DNA of 64,000 bases from Methanomicrobium antiquum. Lineage in GTDB: Archaea; Halobacteriota; Methanomicrobia; Methanomicrobiales; Methanomicrobiaceae. Positions 17,460 to 26,674 of this stretch are shown here, piece by piece. Position 1 is the stretch's first letter, and the number at the start of each line of letters is the position of its first letter. A program made the translations under genes and the position numbers. The notes under the pieces are model-generated. The model was not told the origin of the DNA. It worked only from the letters and a program-made list of their open reading frames with translations, and ran no database searches. The stretch lies in assembly GCF_029633915.1 (NCBI RefSeq), contig NZ_CP091092.1, forward strand, positions 1,922,001-1,986,000, written 5' to 3'.

Positions 17460-18986
17460 TCAGATATTATCAACCGCCCAAAGCTCAATTTTAAATCCCT
17501 CTCCTGAATATAAGTCAATATCGAAATCAGCCTCGTCACATAAAACGGCAGGCATTTGCCTTACAACCCGAAATACAGCCGCGTCAGCTGGAATTGCAGG
17601 CGACATTTCAGCATCGACATCCTTTTGAATCACAAACCTAGTATTGTCAAGGTTGTGTGCAAAATACTCCTTAAAAGCCACTCTTTTATCTTCAGAAACC
17701 TCAACCCAGTCGGCGGCATCAGCAACTGTCGGATCGCACGGAATCCAGCCGTACCCTTCAATATAATACATCGCCCAAAAGTGCGTTCCGGGAGTATCAG
17801 TTATAATCATCTGATAACCGCCGGGTGCACGTGCCGGAATTCCAAGCGATCTGCAAAGTGCTGAAAAGAGCATACTCTGTGTTCCGCAGTCGCCACGTCC
17901 TGTATTTAGCATATGGGTTGACTCAGCAGTCTTTGGCTCAATTGTATCAAGCGACAAGTGCGGAACGTGGCTGTACGGATAAGTTTCAATGATGTGGTTG
18001 TATATCATTACAGCCTGAAGATACGGATTTTTCTCATCTCCGACAATCTCGCGGGCCAGTTTTGATATGTCCTCATTAATCTCTATATTCCGATCAGACT
18101 TTGTATAAAGGATATACTCAGGTGTGGTCTTGTTATACGGCATTACTTTTGCAGGGTCTACATAAAATCCCTGCTCATAAGAGGTAAACGAAATATCAGC
18201 CGAGATTAGTGTATCTCCGCTTAACTTATCGGCAGGAAGCTCATAATAGACATAACCAATCTGCCCTTCTGTTACAGGCCCGTACACGATGTATTCGCTG
18301 TATGATAAATTTGTAACAGTCACATTAGTCTGTGACTCAGTAACAAGCGGAAGAGGCATCCAGACTTTTATTATTGCGCCATCTCTTAAAAAATCCTCAG
18401 GAATTAAAAGGGCCGATGTTCCCTCATAGGTCTTCGGGTTGAAATAAGGTGAACTTCCATCCGGCTTTTTGCCTGACAAAACATCGCGTGACAAAAAGTC
18501 AAAATCTATTCTGTCATCAATTACTCTGATGATTTCATAATTTTCATAAAGGTAGTTTGCGGCAGTGTCATAAAAATACAAAGTCTCGCCGTCAGATTCA
18601 ATCTTCTGGGCGGAATCTTCAAGCCAACCGGAAATTTCCTCATCCAAAATTTCAGGCACTTTTTCTTTTAGGGAAGCATAAGCTTCTGATTCATTAAGTG
18701 AATACTCCACATATGATCTAAGTGAGACAAAGCTTTTTGTCATTGCTTTTTTGGCATCATCTAAAAGACCTGCGCTTTCGTAAAGGCTTTGTGCCTCTAA
18801 AAACTTCTCCTCGGCGGTTCTATAATCGCCATTACTGTATGAAACAACACCTTCATCATAAATGGCATCAGCCCTGGATTTCGCATCATCAGAAACAACA
18901 TAAATATCATCTGTGCCCGTGCAACCGCAAAACAGCACAAGACATAGAGTAAATACAGATAAAACGAGGAATAAAACCGACTTCAT
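17460..18986 (-). CDS. Lipoprotein with transglutaminase-like (cysteine protease fold) domain
   Basis: 508 residues if started at MKSVLFLVLSVFTLCLVLFCGC (18986), which gives a clean lipoprotein signal; the frame is open to 19064, but that adds a basic stretch before the signal and overlaps the ABC gene. An N-terminal helical, TPR-like segment (EGVVSYSNGDYRTAEEKFLEAQ) precedes a beta-rich region. The transglutaminase core follows, with catalytic Cys in GRGDCGTQSMLF, His in GTHFWAMYY and Asp in IPCDPT. Such domains act as proteases or amide-transfer enzymes outside the membrane. It closes an operon with a MacB-type transporter and a COG1361 protein, suggesting an exported envelope enzyme. Confidence 0.82.
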   Translation of the reverse strand: MKSVLFLVLSVFTLCLVLFCGCTGTDDIYVVSDDAKSRADAIYDEGVVSYSNGDYRTAEEKFLEAQSLYESAGLLDDAKKAMTKSFVSLRSYVEYSLNESEAYASLKEKVPEILDEEISGWLEDSAQKIESDGETLYFYDTAANYLYENYEIIRVIDDRIDFDFLSRDVLSGKKPDGSSPYFNPKTYEGTSALLIPEDFLRDGAIIKVWMPLPLVTESQTNVTVTNLSYSEYIVYGPVTEGQIGYVYYELPADKLSGDTLISADISFTSYEQGFYVDPAKVMPYNKTTPEYILYTKSDRNIEINEDISKLAREIVGDEKNPYLQAVMIYNHIIETYPYSHVPHLSLDTIEPKTAESTHMLNTGRGDCGTQSMLFSALCRSLGIPARAPGGYQMIITDTPGTHFWAMYYIEGYGWIPCDPTVADAADWVEVSEDKRVAFKEYFAHNLDNTRFVIQKDVDAEMSPAIPADAAVFRVVRQMPAVLCDEADFDIDLYSGEGFKIELWAVDNI

Positions 18987-19032
18987 AAAAGGAGATTGAT
19001 TTAAAAGACATAATATTTTTCCATGCCACTTC

Positions 19033-19719
19033 TTAAAGATACGAATCAGAAGATACTTTTCCATCTCTTAAAAGAATCAGCCTTTCAAAAAACTCCTTAT
19101 GCCAGGATTCATGAGAGACCATAATAACAGTCCTTTCAGTCTCCTCGTTAATCTTTTTAAAAAGCTCAAGAACAGCCCTTGAATTTTCCGTATCAAGATT
19201 TGCACACGGCTCATCTGCAAAAATAATCTCCGGGCTGTTTACAAGCGCCCTTGCTATTGCAACTCTTTGCTGTTCACCTCCGGAAAGCTCGGCCGGAATA
19301 TGATTAGCTCGTTCCCCAAGCCCGACAAGGCTTAGGTATTCCATTCCTTTTTTTTCAGATTCTGCAAGAGACAGACCTTTTGCCATTGCAGGAAGAATAA
19401 CGTTTTCAAGCGCTGTAAGTTCAGGAACAAGTGCATAATCCTGAAATATAAAGCCAAATTTTGAGAGACGGAATCGTCCCTTGCAGTCATCGCTCATAGA
19501 AAGAACGTCTTTTCCAAAAATCCTTATACTTCCTTCTGTCGGTCTGTCTAAAAGACCCAGAATGTGAAGAAGTGTCGATTTCCCGGAGCCTGAAGGCCCC
19601 ATAATCCCGACAAAATCCCCCCTTTTAATCTCAACCGAAACTCCCCTTAAAGCACGGACCTCAACAAGCCCCATCATATAGGTTCTTGTAATATCTTCTG
19701 CGGATATAATTTCAGACAC
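19033..19719 (-). CDS. MacB/LolD-type ABC transporter ATP-binding protein
   Basis: 228 residues with Walker A GPSGSGKST, Q-loop FIFQDYALVPEL, signature LSGGEQQRVAIARAL, Walker B IIFADEPCANLD and switch His in MVSHE. The ALVPELTALENVILP segment is typical of the MacB/LolD/FtsE class, which drives mechanotransmission to an FtsX-like permease rather than classic import. The start overlaps the end of the permease gene by eight bases, so the two form one complex. Confidence 0.9.
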   Translation of the reverse strand: MSEIISAEDITRTYMMGLVEVRALRGVSVEIKRGDFVGIMGPSGSGKSTLLHILGLLDRPTEGSIRIFGKDVLSMSDDCKGRFRLSKFGFIFQDYALVPELTALENVILPAMAKGLSLAESEKKGMEYLSLVGLGERANHIPAELSGGEQQRVAIARALVNSPEIIFADEPCANLDTENSRAVLELFKKINEETERTVIMVSHESWHKEFFERLILLRDGKVSSDSYL

Positions 19720-20923
19720 CTCTCATCGCATCAAGAATGTTCTCCCGCGTTATCCTCCATGCCGGAATATATCCTGCAATAGCCGATGAAACAAATAAAA
19801 GAACTGTATTTTCTACAAGTGCTTTATAATCCACAATAGGAATTACATCTCCGTCAGGAAACTCCATAGGATATGCTGTAAAATAGGCAGTCATCATCTC
19901 AAGCATCAAAAATCCAAGTAGTGAGCCAATCAGGCATAAAAAAATCACCTGTATTACATATGAATTTATAATAACACTTTTTTTTATCCCGATTGCCTTT
20001 AAAATTCCAATCTGCTTTCTGTTGTTAAAGGCTCTTATAGTGGTCATGATAAATATCAAAACAACGGCAATGAGAAGGCTTCCGGCAACGCTTATCTGGT
20101 TTATTATATTAAAAGACTCAACAGACTCTGTAACTGCATCGGGAAGGGATTCCTCCCAGGTCTTTACATCCTCGCCGATGCCAAACTCAAGTATATTTCT
20201 TCTGACAGCATCTACATTCACATCGTTTCGGTATGTTTTTACAAGCACTTTGTCTGCAACGTTGTTTTCGTATCCAAGAACAGAGTTCATCTCATCCCAG
20301 GTTACAATCGCCATATAATCAGCAGTCCAGGATTTTGTATTGAAAATTCCCTTAATCCTGTATTCACGTACAACTCCGTTAGAGTAGTCAACAATTACAG
20401 TATCACCAACCTCTGCACCACCAAGAGAAGGATAAAAATCCCCGGTTTTGTCCTTTTCACCTGCAACAAGCCTACCGAGAATTATAGAATCCATATCCCC
20501 GCTTCCAAGGTAATTGCCTTCTTTCATCACCTCATGAAATTTCGTGACCTCCTGTTCATCCCTCGGATCAATTGCTGTAATCCCTATAGTCACGGATTCT
20601 TCCTCCAGCTGAATTGATGCAGGAGATTCATACCAAGCCGATGCTCTGACAACACCGGGGATACGATTCAAAGCAGGCATAAGTTCATCGAGATTTTCGA
20701 TATACATGTCATTTTCGCGGGGCTCGATTACTATATCCGATGTCAGATAGTCAATATTCTGCTGATTGAAAATTGCGATTGAACCTGCGATGATTGAGGG
20801 CAGAAATATCATATTTGTAAGGACAAGGGCAATTATGAATATATTCATAAACAACCTCCCGATGCCTCCGCGTTTGGTTGCCCTGACAGCCAGAAAAAAA
20901 GATACCCTCACGTCATCAAGCAT
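19712..20923 (-). CDS. MacB/FtsX-type ABC transporter permease
   Basis: 403 residues. One N-terminal helix (about 23-45) and three C-terminal helices (about 275-300, 320-345, 365-385) flank an extracytoplasmic MacB-like periplasmic-core domain with SAWYESPASIQLEE and VDYSNGVVREYRIKGIF. The cytoplasmic loop FNNRKQIGILKAIGIKKSVI is the classical FtsX/MacB coupling motif. It is encoded between a COG1361 surface protein and its ATPase, the usual archaeal arrangement for a membrane-stress or export complex. The substrate is not evident. Confidence 0.88.
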   Translation of the reverse strand: MLDDVRVSFFLAVRATKRGGIGRLFMNIFIIALVLTNMIFLPSIIAGSIAIFNQQNIDYLTSDIVIEPRENDMYIENLDELMPALNRIPGVVRASAWYESPASIQLEEESVTIGITAIDPRDEQEVTKFHEVMKEGNYLGSGDMDSIILGRLVAGEKDKTGDFYPSLGGAEVGDTVIVDYSNGVVREYRIKGIFNTKSWTADYMAIVTWDEMNSVLGYENNVADKVLVKTYRNDVNVDAVRRNILEFGIGEDVKTWEESLPDAVTESVESFNIINQISVAGSLLIAVVLIFIMTTIRAFNNRKQIGILKAIGIKKSVIINSYVIQVIFLCLIGSLLGFLMLEMMTAYFTAYPMEFPDGDVIPIVDYKALVENTVLLFVSSAIAGYIPAWRITRENILDAMRGV

Positions 20924-20929
20924 ATTTAA

Positions 20930-22162
20930 TCAGACCTTTTCTTCATCTCTCTTTTTGTAAATAAAGTAGTAATACCCGCCGGCCGCCAGTGCGATTATAA
21001 CTAATAGTAAGACAATCAGACCTGTTTCATCCTCTTTTTTCCGGACAACAAGTGATAATTTATTTTTCGATTCATGAGTGCCTGTGTCGTCCTCCCACGA
21101 TACTGTAAAATTATATGTGTATTCCCCTGCATTTCCGGCATCAAGCATAAATACGGCAGGAGCATCATTTCCGGGACGGATTTTTCCGATAAATGCTTCT
21201 CTCCCTCCTGTAAACGGCAAATCTATCTCTGCTTTTGTTGATTTGGCATCACCAGTTCCTGTGTTTTCAATCCTGACTGTAAGGTCAAACCTGTCGTTTT
21301 CCATAACCCTTACAGGATCGGTTTTTAATGATGCAATGGCAATCTCGCTTTTTCCCAAAACATTAAAGACAATCGCAGAATCATGCCTTTCAGTTGTTCC
21401 GTCAACAACGCTGTATGTGATAATCAACGGTATTTCAGAAATTCCGGTCTCAATATTTTTATCTGAAATGAATGAGACATCAAACGATTCTGATTCACCT
21501 GACCGAAGAGAAGATATATGAAACGAAGAATTCCCTACCGGTGCAATGGATGGAGAATCTTCAGCAATTTTTATGAGAATATCTTCTGCTGTGCTCTTTC
21601 CACTGTTGTAGATATTTAATGAGACAAAACTGTCTTCTCCGGCGCCAAAAGATGTTGTGCCGATGCGGGAGATTAATAATACCGGTTTTTTAAGCGATGA
21701 TACCGGCATGTCAACATTGACAGGGATTGGATAGACAAGATTTCCCGAGTCTTTTACTCCGACACGAAGGGTCACATAAAAAATTCCCTTCTTCTCAGGC
21801 GCTTTAATTGTAAATGCCAGCTTTACAGACTGCTTAGAGCCAAGTTCACCTGAGAATGCAGAGTTTCCGCCTGTGACCTCTATGTCTTTTCCGCCGTCAA
21901 GAAAAACTCCGGTTATCGCCGGATTTATATCAGTCTGAGTTGTCACAAGAGAGTCTGAAACAGTCTTTGTAGAAATAGATGCTGTGTTAGAAAGTGTAAC
22001 AGTAATCATGCCTGTATCGCCGGGCATCAAAACAGAAGGTGACACTTCATAGTCAGAGAGTATCACAGTCGGCTCATTTAATCCGGCCTGGGACATTCCG
22101 GCCAGAAATAAAGCAGACAATATCAAAAGTGCAGTTAATTTTCTCAATTCTATCCCCCGCAT
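20930..22162 (-). CDS. COG1361/CARDB-type secreted protein anchored by a C-terminal helix
   Basis: 410 residues. A signal peptide (LTALLILSALFLAGMSQA) is followed by three immunoglobulin-like repeats with NSG/NTG-type turns (LNIYNSGKSTAEDILIKI, RIENTGTGDAKSTKAEIDLP), and a membrane helix near the C-terminus (LIVLLLVIIALAAGGYYYF) before a basic tail. This is the S-layer-like COG1361 architecture found with MacB-type transporters in methanogens. GGGGGA precedes an in-frame TTG at 22147, which could be the true start instead of ATG 22162. It is the first gene of the operon and probably the extracellular partner of the ABC complex. Confidence 0.8.
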   Translation of the reverse strand: MRGIELRKLTALLILSALFLAGMSQAGLNEPTVILSDYEVSPSVLMPGDTGMITVTLSNTASISTKTVSDSLVTTQTDINPAITGVFLDGGKDIEVTGGNSAFSGELGSKQSVKLAFTIKAPEKKGIFYVTLRVGVKDSGNLVYPIPVNVDMPVSSLKKPVLLISRIGTTSFGAGEDSFVSLNIYNSGKSTAEDILIKIAEDSPSIAPVGNSSFHISSLRSGESESFDVSFISDKNIETGISEIPLIITYSVVDGTTERHDSAIVFNVLGKSEIAIASLKTDPVRVMENDRFDLTVRIENTGTGDAKSTKAEIDLPFTGGREAFIGKIRPGNDAPAVFMLDAGNAGEYTYNFTVSWEDDTGTHESKNKLSLVVRKKEDETGLIVLLLVIIALAAGGYYYFIYKKRDEEKV

Positions 22163-22439
22163 ATTACCGGATTATGCCGGATTATTATTAAAGATGAAGT
22201 TCGGGTGCTCATATAAAAAATAATGACTCTTGTTTAATATAATAATTTTTGGTCATTTTTATAAATAATGTTTAAATAAATTGATGAATCTCATATGTAA
22301 AAAGGAATAAATCTGCCGCGAGTAATCCCTGAATATAAAAAAGAAAAAAGAGGCCGGAAAAATCTCAGACCAGGAGATGGAAAGGTACAGATAAATTAAA
22401 GAGAATCTTTTTTATTTCTGAAAACGACTTAATGATTTG

Positions 22440-22898
22440 ATGAAAAAAAATTATATTATCGTATTTTTTTCAGGGGTTTTAATATCTTTATTTCTATACT
22501 TAATTTCAGCTTACTTAACAGCAACAGGACTCATTGTTACAGGAACACTTGCACTCCTTTTTTTTATGTCCGAGTCTGCCGAAAATATAATGCAAAGACC
22601 AATTCTTTCAGCGTATCCAAAACCGGGCAATAAAAGCTTTACAGTTGTAAATCTTGGAAATAAATCTGCACTTGATATTTCAATTAAGGTTTTGCCCCAC
22701 AATCTTGAATTTTTTATAACAAATCTGAACAGTGATGAAAATTACGATATCGAATGCGAAAAATTTCTTGGAAACAGCCGCGTTTTTTTCACCTACTCTG
22801 ATGATAAAGGCAAAAGCTACGAAAAAAAACTCGAATTAAAATCAGATATAGTAACTGATTATGATCCAACAAAGCCCCTGATTCCAATATTTGAATGA
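22440..22898 (+). CDS. Small membrane protein of unknown function
   Basis: 152 residues from ATG 22440. Two closely spaced membrane helices (about 5-25 and 30-45) are followed by a roughly 100-residue soluble domain with beta-sandwich character (FTVVNLGNKSALDISIKVLP, then YDDKGKSYEK-like strands), reminiscent of a single CARDB/DUF11-like fold. I do not recognise the family. It is divergent from the COG1361 operon and lies upstream of serS in the same orientation, with 178 bases between. Confidence 0.55.
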   Translation: MKKNYIIVFFSGVLISLFLYLISAYLTATGLIVTGTLALLFFMSESAENIMQRPILSAYPKPGNKSFTVVNLGNKSALDISIKVLPHNLEFFITNLNSDENYDIECEKFLGNSRVFFTYSDDKGKSYEKKLELKSDIVTDYDPTKPLIPIFE

Positions 22899-23076
22899 AA
22901 TCTTTTCCCTCCTGATTTTAGATATAACCTTCATTTTTCTGTTTTTTTTCTTTTATTCTTCTATTCATCTGTTATATTGGTTGTCTGAATTTTTTTCAGT
23001 ACTCGCTTTTAACAGTTTTATCTGTTTTTGCTCAAAACAATAATCCCATATTATTTACATAAATGGTTACTCAAGT

Positions 23077-24354
23077 ATGCTTGATCTGAAATTTATCCGA
23101 AACAGCCCCGATATAGTAAGAGCAGATCTTAAGAAAAGGGGAGATGCTGAAAAGCTTTCATGGATAGATGACCTTCTCTTAAAAGACATCAAATCCCGTG
23201 AGATGCAGACTGAAATAAATACTCTCAGAAACCGCAGAAATATAATAAGCAAAGAGATAAAAACTGCCAAAAAAGAAGGAAAAGACATCTCCACTCTTCT
23301 TGAAGAAGCCAAAAATCTCCCTGCCAGAATTAAGGATATGGAATCAGAACTCGAAGAGATAAACAAACAAATAAAGTTCTACCAGATGCGGATTCCAAAC
23401 ATCCTCCACGAAAGCGTTCCTGTGGGAAAGGACGATTCCGAAAATGTTGAGGTTAAACGCTGGGGCGAGCCGAAAGTTCCTTCATTTGAGCTTAAAAACC
23501 ACGGTGAACTTATTGTAGAAAAGGGCCTTGCCGAGTTTGAAAGAGCGGCAAAAATCTCCGGCGCCGGTTTTTATATGCTGAAGGGGAACTTAGCGTTAAT
23601 GGACTTAGCCCTTCAGCGCCTTGCAATCGACACCCTCACACAGCGTGGCTACATACCTGTAATTCCGCCTTACATGATGAACCGTGCCGCATATGAGGGT
23701 GTAACCGATCTCGCCGATTTCGAAAACGTGATGTATGCAATTGACGGCGAGGACGAGTTTTTAATTGCGACAAGCGAACATCCGATGGCGGCTATGTACA
23801 TGGGCGAAATCTTTGAGGAAAAGGATTTACCCTTAAAGCTTGCCGGAATTAGCCCGTGCTTCAGGCGTGAGATAGGATCGCACGGACTTGACACAAAGGG
23901 CTTATTCCGCGTTCACCAGTTCCACAAGGTCGAACAGTTCATCTACTGCAAACCGGAGGATTCATGGGCACTACATGAGGAGCTTTTGAAAAACGCTGAG
24001 GATATCTTCCAGATGTTAGGTCTATCCTATCACGTTGTAAACATCTGCACAGGAGATATCGGAACGGTTGCGGCGAAGAAATACGACATAGAGGTCTGGA
24101 TGCCACGTGAGAGTGCATACAGAGAGGTTGTCTCATGCTCAAACTGTACTGCATACCAGTCGGTCAGGCTTAATATCCGGGCAAGGGATGCTCACGAATT
24201 TGAAAAAAAATACAGTCTGCACACCTTAAACAGCACAGCGGTTGCAACAACAAGGACTCTTCGTGCAATTCTTGAAAACTACCAGGAAGAGGACGGAACG
24301 GTTGTAATTCCTGAAGTTTTAAGGCCGTATATGAACGGTGCAGAGACTCTCTAA
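23077..24354 (+). CDS. serS: Seryl-tRNA synthetase, common (bacterial/eukaryotic) type
   Basis: 425 residues. The N-terminal long coiled coil (LKKRGDAEKLSWIDDLL to about residue 105) binds the tRNA long variable arm. The class II catalytic core carries motif 2 in ISPCFRREIGSHGLDTKGLFRVHQFHKVEQ and motif 3 in NSTAVATTRTLRAILENYQ ending VIPEVLRPYM. Its presence distinguishes this organism from methanogens that have only the rare methanogenic SerRS. It charges tRNA-Ser, and tRNA-Sec where present. It is monocistronic and convergent with the following membrane-protein genes, only six bases apart. Confidence 0.96.
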   Translation: MLDLKFIRNSPDIVRADLKKRGDAEKLSWIDDLLLKDIKSREMQTEINTLRNRRNIISKEIKTAKKEGKDISTLLEEAKNLPARIKDMESELEEINKQIKFYQMRIPNILHESVPVGKDDSENVEVKRWGEPKVPSFELKNHGELIVEKGLAEFERAAKISGAGFYMLKGNLALMDLALQRLAIDTLTQRGYIPVIPPYMMNRAAYEGVTDLADFENVMYAIDGEDEFLIATSEHPMAAMYMGEIFEEKDLPLKLAGISPCFRREIGSHGLDTKGLFRVHQFHKVEQFIYCKPEDSWALHEELLKNAEDIFQMLGLSYHVVNICTGDIGTVAAKKYDIEVWMPRESAYREVVSCSNCTAYQSVRLNIRARDAHEFEKKYSLHTLNSTAVATTRTLRAILENYQEEDGTVVIPEVLRPYMNGAETL

Positions 24355-24360
24355 ATTTTT

Positions 24361-25236
24361 TTATAAATACTGCCCGCCAAATCCGAAAAGAAACAAAAGA
24401 ATAACAGAAATACAAAACGATAATATGAATAATACAATTTCAGCCTGTTTTATGGGTTTTTTCAATTTGAATAAATAAACAAACCCTGTCGATACAAGTG
24501 AGACAGAAACCACCGGACTTATCCATATCGGAAATAAATTCAGGACGCAGGGTATTTCATTTAAGTATTGCCATGGCAATGCAAAAATCACTGCTGAAAT
24601 AAGAAGAGCTGACGGGACAATGATTCCGGCACATTTTTTAAATTCTTTCTTCGTTTCATTTAAAGATAAAAATACCAGTACTGCAACCGATGCCGATGCA
24701 ACAGACCAGCCTGAAAAAGTTATTGCAGGAATTAAAAATATTAAAAGAAAAACAAAAACTTTTTTTGACTTCTGACTGTCAAAAACTCTCCTGGCAAAAA
24801 TAAAAAGACCCATTGCCGATAATGAAAGAAAAAGCGGACCCGCAATATCACCTAAAACTGTCAGATAACGTGGGTAATATCCACTGCACATAAACTGTGC
24901 TGACTGAAAATAACAGGGATATATGACGGATGCAATAAATACTGCAGGAATTATATCTTTTTTTTGCAGGTATCCTTTGAATGCGATAACAGGTGTGAGA
25001 ATTATTAAAACTGCTCCTGCCGTCTGGAAAATACTGCCTGTGAGATTCGATTCAAATAAAAGACCGGATGCTCCGGTAAACAGCACCCCTGCTCCAGAAG
25101 TTATCAGCAACTGTATTTTTTCATCTTTTATCTTCATTAAAACAAGATATGAAGTAACAGAAACTATCCCAAAGACTATGCTTAAAAGAACAAGCGAATT
25201 TACGATATTATCAAAAATATTAATCAGAATATTCAT
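24361..25236 (-). CDS. Polytopic membrane protein of unknown function
   Basis: 291 residues with about nine predicted membrane helices spread over the whole length and no recognised catalytic motif. The start overlaps the stop of the upstream 128-residue membrane protein (ATGA at 25233-25236), so the pair is probably made together. It ends a six-gene same-strand run (27049 to 24361) of lipoprotein, FxxYP protein, stand-alone propeptide and membrane proteins. A transport or anchoring role for that group is only a guess. Confidence 0.6.
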   Translation of the reverse strand: MNILINIFDNIVNSLVLLSIVFGIVSVTSYLVLMKIKDEKIQLLITSGAGVLFTGASGLLFESNLTGSIFQTAGAVLIILTPVIAFKGYLQKKDIIPAVFIASVIYPCYFQSAQFMCSGYYPRYLTVLGDIAGPLFLSLSAMGLFIFARRVFDSQKSKKVFVFLLIFLIPAITFSGWSVASASVAVLVFLSLNETKKEFKKCAGIIVPSALLISAVIFALPWQYLNEIPCVLNLFPIWISPVVSVSLVSTGFVYLFKLKKPIKQAEIVLFILSFCISVILLFLFGFGGQYL

Positions 25237-25619
25237 TTACAAACCCCTGACTTTTTGAAAAGATAATAAAACCCAATCATTACCAAAAATCCGGCAAGGA
25301 CGGGATAAATGCCATAGTCATCTGTTTGAACATTCACAAGAAAAATTACGGTTAAAAAAACCAGCCATCCAACAAATCCTGTGAATAATCCAATAATTTC
25401 CCATTTCTCACAACTTTTAAAGAGATACATTCCAAATGTGATGAAGAGTGGAACAGAACCTATAATAAGCCACTGCATCGCTAAATTTGAAATCCAGATG
25501 AGATGAGTTGAAAAGCATACTTTTGCAATATAGTTTCCGATGACTGAAAACAGAAGTACATATGCGAAATAAAACACGAATCCAACCGCAATTCCAGTTA
25601 CTTTTTGATTATTTTCCAT
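25233..25619 (-). CDS. Small four-helix membrane protein
   Basis: 128 residues with four membrane helices (about 8-28, 40-62, 72-95, 103-122) and a short basic C-terminus. No family is recognised. It is encoded 22 bases after the stand-alone propeptide gene and overlaps the next membrane protein by four bases, which places all three in one operon. Confidence 0.6.
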   Translation of the reverse strand: MENNQKVTGIAVGFVFYFAYVLLFSVIGNYIAKVCFSTHLIWISNLAMQWLIIGSVPLFITFGMYLFKSCEKWEIIGLFTGFVGWLVFLTVIFLVNVQTDDYGIYPVLAGFLVMIGFYYLFKKSGVCK

Positions 25620-25641
25620 TGATTTACCCTTCAGTTATCTG

Positions 25642-26271
25642 TTAATTATCCAAACCTTCAGAATTATCTGCATGGGCAAGATAGTCCTGTACTGCAGGCA
25701 GTGGCTCACCTTCAATCCTTACATCGCCTGTCCTGTATTCAAAATGATATACTTCTCCATCACTATTTGAATACGAGGCGCTGTCAACGATATACTCCTC
25801 ACCGAATGCCCGAATTGATGCCACAACCGAATGCTCGCCTGCCGTCAGAACTATTTCACTTTCAGGAAAGCCGTCAAGGTATCCGGTGTAGGAATAAATG
25901 CCTGAAACCTCCCGCGGTGTTTTTATTGTAAAACCTTTAAGAACCATCAGATACGGTTTTCCTTCAATTTTAACAGACAAATTATCCCCTGCAAACAGCT
26001 GTTTTCTGATCTTTTCTATATCAAGGATCACGAGATCGCAGTTTTCAATGGTGCTCTGTATATTGAGTTCAGTTCCATTTTTATGCGATTTTACAAGCGT
26101 CGTTGCACCTGTAAAATCAACAAGAGGAACTTCTGATTCACCCTCTCCCGATAAAAAACAACAGGATTGCATTGATTCACCACAAAAATATACCACACAT
26201 CCGATTATAACTAAAAATATAAGCGCCAGAAAAATTCCAGTCACAACTGGTTTTTTATCAGTCCATTTCAT
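25642..26271 (-). CDS. Membrane-anchored stand-alone metalloprotease propeptide-like protein
   Basis: 209 residues from ATG 26271, whose ATGA overlaps the stop of the FxxYP gene; a longer frame from 26310 is unlikely. One membrane helix (about 9-30) is followed by a domain that aligns along its length with the propeptide of the protease at 41713-43047. Both have CDLV/YDLV-x-xDI...IR, V-x-IEGK-x-Y-x-x-x-L, a Y-x-GYL-x-G turn, IVLT, GEEY-x-xDS and IEG followed by DYLAH. There is no protease domain. By analogy with reprolysin propeptides, which keep the enzyme latent, it may inhibit or chaperone a protease in trans (inference). Confidence 0.7.
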   Translation of the reverse strand: MKWTDKKPVVTGIFLALIFLVIIGCVVYFCGESMQSCCFLSGEGESEVPLVDFTGATTLVKSHKNGTELNIQSTIENCDLVILDIEKIRKQLFAGDNLSVKIEGKPYLMVLKGFTIKTPREVSGIYSYTGYLDGFPESEIVLTAGEHSVVASIRAFGEEYIVDSASYSNSDGEVYHFEYRTGDVRIEGEPLPAVQDYLAHADNSEGLDN

Positions 26272-26651
26272 GATCTGGCCATAAGAATAAAGTAATAATC
26301 CCCGTTCCAAAATAGGGCCTTTCTTATGTGGTTGCCCTGACTATCCCTTTCAACGGAATATTTTGACATTATCTCATCTGTCGCCTTTCCCCGGACTGAC
26401 GCATGGCTTATAAACTCCCCACCGTCATCGTTGATGTTTTCAAAAAGCTCTCTTAGGGCCGGGTATCTGTTGAAATCATCATCTGTTATCTCTACAATTT
26501 CATAATAATCCAGGTTCTCCTCTGACACTTTTGCAAGCGACATCGATCCTCCAAGATCGCCTGAGAGCAGATGCAAAAAGAACATAAATCCGGATATTAC
26601 GACAATGAATATTATTAAAACTGCCAGAGCAGTCTTCTGTAATTTTTCCAT
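26268..26651 (-). CDS. FxxYP-family membrane-anchored protein, paralog 1
   Basis: 127 residues: one N-terminal membrane helix (about 8-28), then a small extracytoplasmic domain with ITDDDFNRYPALRELFENI and the C-terminal FWNGDYYFILMA. The same framework (F-x2-YP-x-L-x2-L, then W/Y-x-G-x-YY-x-I at the C-terminus) is present at 38370-38780, 39017-39421 and, more divergent, 41226-41720. This defines a paralogous family of unknown function in this window. This copy is translationally coupled to the stand-alone propeptide gene; the other three each follow a metalloprotease gene or relic. An inhibitor or immunity role is possible but unproven. Confidence 0.65.
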   Translation of the reverse strand: MEKLQKTALAVLIIFIVVISGFMFFLHLLSGDLGGSMSLAKVSEENLDYYEIVEITDDDFNRYPALRELFENINDDGGEFISHASVRGKATDEIMSKYSVERDSQGNHIRKALFWNGDYYFILMARS

Positions 26652-26674
26652 ATTAACTCCTCCTAAAAATAATC

